Origin: an uncultured Spartobacteria bacterium
Lineage (GTDB): Bacteria > Verrucomicrobiota > Verrucomicrobiia > Chthoniobacterales > UBA6821
DNA: 8,661 nt
NCBI GenBank assembly: GCA_903831635.1
Contig: CAIKYN010000002.1
Coordinates: 1-8,661 of the forward strand
Direction of reading: 5' to 3'
A program made the translations under genes and the position numbers. Below the pieces are notes generated by a model. That model did not search any database. It worked only from the letters and a program-made list of their open reading frames with translations, and had not been told where the DNA came from. This document shows positions 6,987-8,661 of this stretch, piece by piece (the first letter of the stretch is position 1; each line of letters opens with the position of its first letter).

Positions 6987-8165
6987 CTAGACCCGCAACC
7001 CAGAGTCTTTCAGGGCTACGGCGAGTCTCAGGATCTGCTCCTGGGGATGCGCACTGCTCAGCGTGATCCGAAGACGCGCCGTATTCCTTGGAACGGTCGG
7101 ATAGCGGATCGCGGGGATAAAGAATCCTGAGTTCTGAAGCCGCGCTGTCTCGTGAAGCACACGCTCCTCGCTGCCGAGGATTAATGGGACGATGGCACTT
7201 GGAGATGCAGCGATCTTCATCTCCGAGGCAAAGAGAGAAAGGTTTTCCTGAAGACGGACACGAAGGGCCTCTCCCTCAGGTGACTGCACGATCCTCAGGG
7301 ACGCCCGACCGGCGGCTGCGACAGCCGGTGAAGGTGCCGTGGAGAAAACAAAGCTTCGGGCGCGGTTGATTAGAAAATCGATCAAGACACGTGATCCTGC
7401 GATGTAGCCTCCTGAGACGCCAAGAGCTTTTCCGAGAGTTCCCATCTGGATCTCAATTTGGCCTCCAAGACCGAGCTCACCTGCCAGCCCCTGAGCTCCC
7501 GTGCCGCGGACGCCTACGGCATGAGCCTCATCTAGAAAGAGGATGGCACCATACCGCTCCTTCAGCTCAACGATTTCATGCAGGGGAGCGAGATCGCCAT
7601 CCATGCTGAAGACCGATTCGGTAAGGATCATCACGCGCGCCCCGGTGCTGGTCGGATGTTTTTCACGGGCCCATTTAAGATGGGACTCGAGCTTTTCAAG
7701 ATCGTTATGGGGATAGACACGGAGAGTGGCCTCGCTCGCGCGGGCTCCGTCGATCAGGCAGGCATGAGCGAGCTTGTCCATGATGATGACATCGCCTTTG
7801 CCTACCAGCGCGGGGATGGTCCCCGTGGCAGCGGCGACGCCTGTTGAGAAAACCAGAGCTGCCTCGGTTCCCTTGGCTAAGGCGAGTTCCTCTTCCAGCG
7901 CGGCATGCTCTGCAGTGGTTCCGGAAATCAGGCGGGAGGCTGTCGATCCGGATCCCCACCGTTGGGCCCCCTCTCCCATCGCTGCCGCAATGGCGGGGTG
8001 AGAGGCGAGCCCGAGGTAGTCGTTAGAGGAAAAGTTAATCAGCTTATGCCCACCGATCGTGATGCGTGTGCCGTCCGTCTCCTCAACCACACGTAGGGAG
8101 CGTAGGAGTCCCAGCTGTTCCAGCGTGGATAGATGCTCCTGCAGCTGCGAATTGAAGCCTTCCAA
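6987..8165 (-). CDS. bioF: BioF-family PLP enzyme, probable 8-amino-7-oxononanoate synthase
   Basis: A 392-residue alpha-oxoamine synthase. BioF condenses pimeloyl-ACP (or -CoA) with L-alanine, releasing CO2, to make 8-amino-7-oxononanoate, the first step of the conserved biotin ring-assembly pathway. Seen are NFSSNDYLGLASHP (44-57), a Gly/Ser-rich GSGSTASRLISGT (71-83), KLAHACLIDG with the ring-stacking H134, ILTESVFSMDGDLAPL (180-195), FLDEAHAVG with D212 and H215, and GTLGKALGVSGG, where K246 is the PLP lysine. RSFVFSTAPSP (270-280) and AIRYPTVPRNTARLRITLSSAHP (352-374) complete the family pattern. The start is a TTG at 8165, supported by AAAGAGGG 7 bases upstream and by usual family length. 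No other biotin genes are visible. The closely related glycine C-acetyltransferase (Kbl) and serine palmitoyltransferase share the fold. The IRxPTVP and SMDGDxAPL motifs favour BioF, but the substrate is not proven. It converges on gatB and lies 33 bases after the membrane-protein gene on its own strand. Confidence 0.85.
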   Translation of the reverse strand: MEGFNSQLQEHLSTLEQLGLLRSLRVVEETDGTRITIGGHKLINFSSNDYLGLASHPAIAAAMGEGAQRWGSGSTASRLISGTTAEHAALEEELALAKGTEAALVFSTGVAAATGTIPALVGKGDVIIMDKLAHACLIDGARASEATLRVYPHNDLEKLESHLKWAREKHPTSTGARVMILTESVFSMDGDLAPLHEIVELKERYGAILFLDEAHAVGVRGTGAQGLAGELGLGGQIEIQMGTLGKALGVSGGYIAGSRVLIDFLINRARSFVFSTAPSPAVAAAGRASLRIVQSPEGEALRVRLQENLSLFASEMKIAASPSAIVPLILGSEERVLHETARLQNSGFFIPAIRYPTVPRNTARLRITLSSAHPQEQILRLAVALKDSGLRV

Positions 8166-8172
8166 AGCGTCA

Positions 8173-8180
8173 CCCTCTTT
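8173..8180 (-). promoter_or_regulatory. Ribosome binding site deciding the TTG start of bioF
   Basis: On the minus strand AAAGAGGG lies 7 bases before the TTG at 8165. It is the only good Shine-Dalgarno-like sequence in the window, and it supports a non-ATG start that keeps the family-typical N-terminus. A GTG at 8173 is out of frame. Confidence 0.6.
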
Positions 8181-8198
8181 CTTCTCTGTCTTCTGAGA

Positions 8199-8661
8199 TT
8201 AGATGCCTGCGGGTGTTGTGTGAGGCTTTGCCCTGTGCTTTGGAGAGGGAGAAGGAGAAGGAGTCGGCGTTGGCTCAGGAGTGGGAGTGGGTGTAGGAAC
8301 AGGCGTTGGTGTCGGTGTCGGTGCAGGAGGCACCTCATGATGCCGCTGTAAGAGGCCGCCGAGGCGGGTGCTGCCGACGAACAGGAATCCAATGACTAAG
8401 ACGGCCACGAGAAGGCCTCCCACGATTTTTCTAAGTATTGCCCGTTGCTCGACCTGTGGATTTTTACCCTCGAGGTAATTCCTTCCGCTCAGCGTCACGT
8501 AACGGACCTGTACCTTGGTGGGCTTGCCATCGATCCCCTTGATCACATTCGCCTCGATTAACCCAACCGATTTCAACCGGAGGATCTCCTCGAAAATTTC
8601 CTCCAAGGGGATTTCTCCATGGGGAAAAGGACATTGTGCCAAATCAAAATCCGCGGGCAGC
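8199..8661 (-). CDS. Unassigned single-pass membrane protein with Pro-Thr-rich tail, C-terminal part
   Basis: I do not recognise a named family. The frame is open to the right edge (upstream of the TTG at 8642 it continues with residues LPADFD), so the N-terminus is probably outside the window, although a short form starting at that TTG cannot be excluded. Counting from that TTG, residues 1-60 are a mixed charged domain. Its EEILRLKSVGLIEANVI and VRYVTLSGRNYLEG stretches recall the recognition helix and wing of small winged-helix proteins such as DUF2513. This is a weak resemblance. One hydrophobic helix follows (about 70-90, KIVGGLLVAVLVIGFLFVG). The last part is thirty codons of near-alternating Pro and Thr/Ser (8241-8330), then a basic HRAKPHTTPAGI end. 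Positive charges before the helix suggest the N-terminal domain is cytoplasmic and the Pro-Thr tail lies outside the membrane. The gene ends 33 bases before bioF, same strand, possibly one operon. Confidence 0.6.
   Translation of the reverse strand, partial: LPADFDLAQCPFPHGEIPLEEIFEEILRLKSVGLIEANVIKGIDGKPTKVQVRYVTLSGRNYLEGKNPQVEQRAILRKIVGGLLVAVLVIGFLFVGSTRLGGLLQRHHEVPPAPTPTPTPVPTPTPTPEPTPTPSPSPSPKHRAKPHTTPAGI
8241..8330 (-). repeat. Low-complexity Pro-Thr/Ser coding repeat
   Basis: Thirty consecutive codons alternate proline with Thr, Ser, or single Val, Glu and Ala residues. The proline codons vary (CCT, CCG, CCA, CCC) and so do the Thr codons. The repeat is therefore kept at protein level and is not a recent exact DNA expansion. 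Such tails act as extended spacers across the periplasm or cell wall in other proteins. Confidence 0.85.

Noticed and set aside
1..8661. CRISPR arrays, insertion sequences, tRNA genes, toxin-antitoxin or phage genes
   Set aside because: No regularly spaced repeats, transposase motifs, cloverleaf-like sequences or phage proteins are visible on either strand. The window is almost fully accounted for by conserved genes.

Overview
The window reads as a stretch of ordinary bacterial chromosome with five complete or partial housekeeping genes and one uncharacterised membrane protein. GC content looks moderately high. The gene set (an Entner-Doudoroff aldolase, a 1258-residue bacterial-type SMC, a CvpA-like membrane protein, GatB and a BioF-family enzyme), together with the nearly absent Shine-Dalgarno signals, would fit a Gram-negative bacterium such as a member of the Verrucomicrobia/PVC group. 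That assignment is an impression from protein style, not a database result.

Layout. Positions 1-464 (minus) hold the first 154 codons of a KDPG aldolase gene (eda) that runs off the left edge. A 210-bp divergent intergenic region (465-674) separates it from smc (675-4451, plus), the chromosome-organising ATPase. A strong perfect hairpin lies between smc and the next gene, a CvpA-like four-helix membrane protein with a soluble C-terminal repeat domain (4524-5489, plus). Sixteen bases later gatB (5506-6966, plus) begins. It encodes the B subunit of the tRNA-dependent amidotransferase and is probably co-transcribed with the CvpA-like gene.

The right part is encoded on the minus strand. A BioF-family PLP enzyme (6987-8165) converges on gatB with only 20 bp between the stop codons. 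Upstream of it is the 3' part of a gene for a single-pass membrane protein with an N-terminal, possibly winged-helix domain and a Pro-Thr-rich tail (8199-8661, cut by the right edge). These two genes are 33 bp apart and may form an operon.

The genes do not form one pathway: they serve carbon catabolism, chromosome segregation, an unknown membrane function, translation and cofactor or lipid chemistry. I found no mobile element, CRISPR array, tRNA or rRNA, and nothing that amounts to an undescribed system. The points most worth a second look are the smc-distal hairpin placed directly before a start codon, the general lack of Shine-Dalgarno sequences, the repeats in the CvpA-like protein, and the unassigned Pro-Thr-tailed membrane protein.
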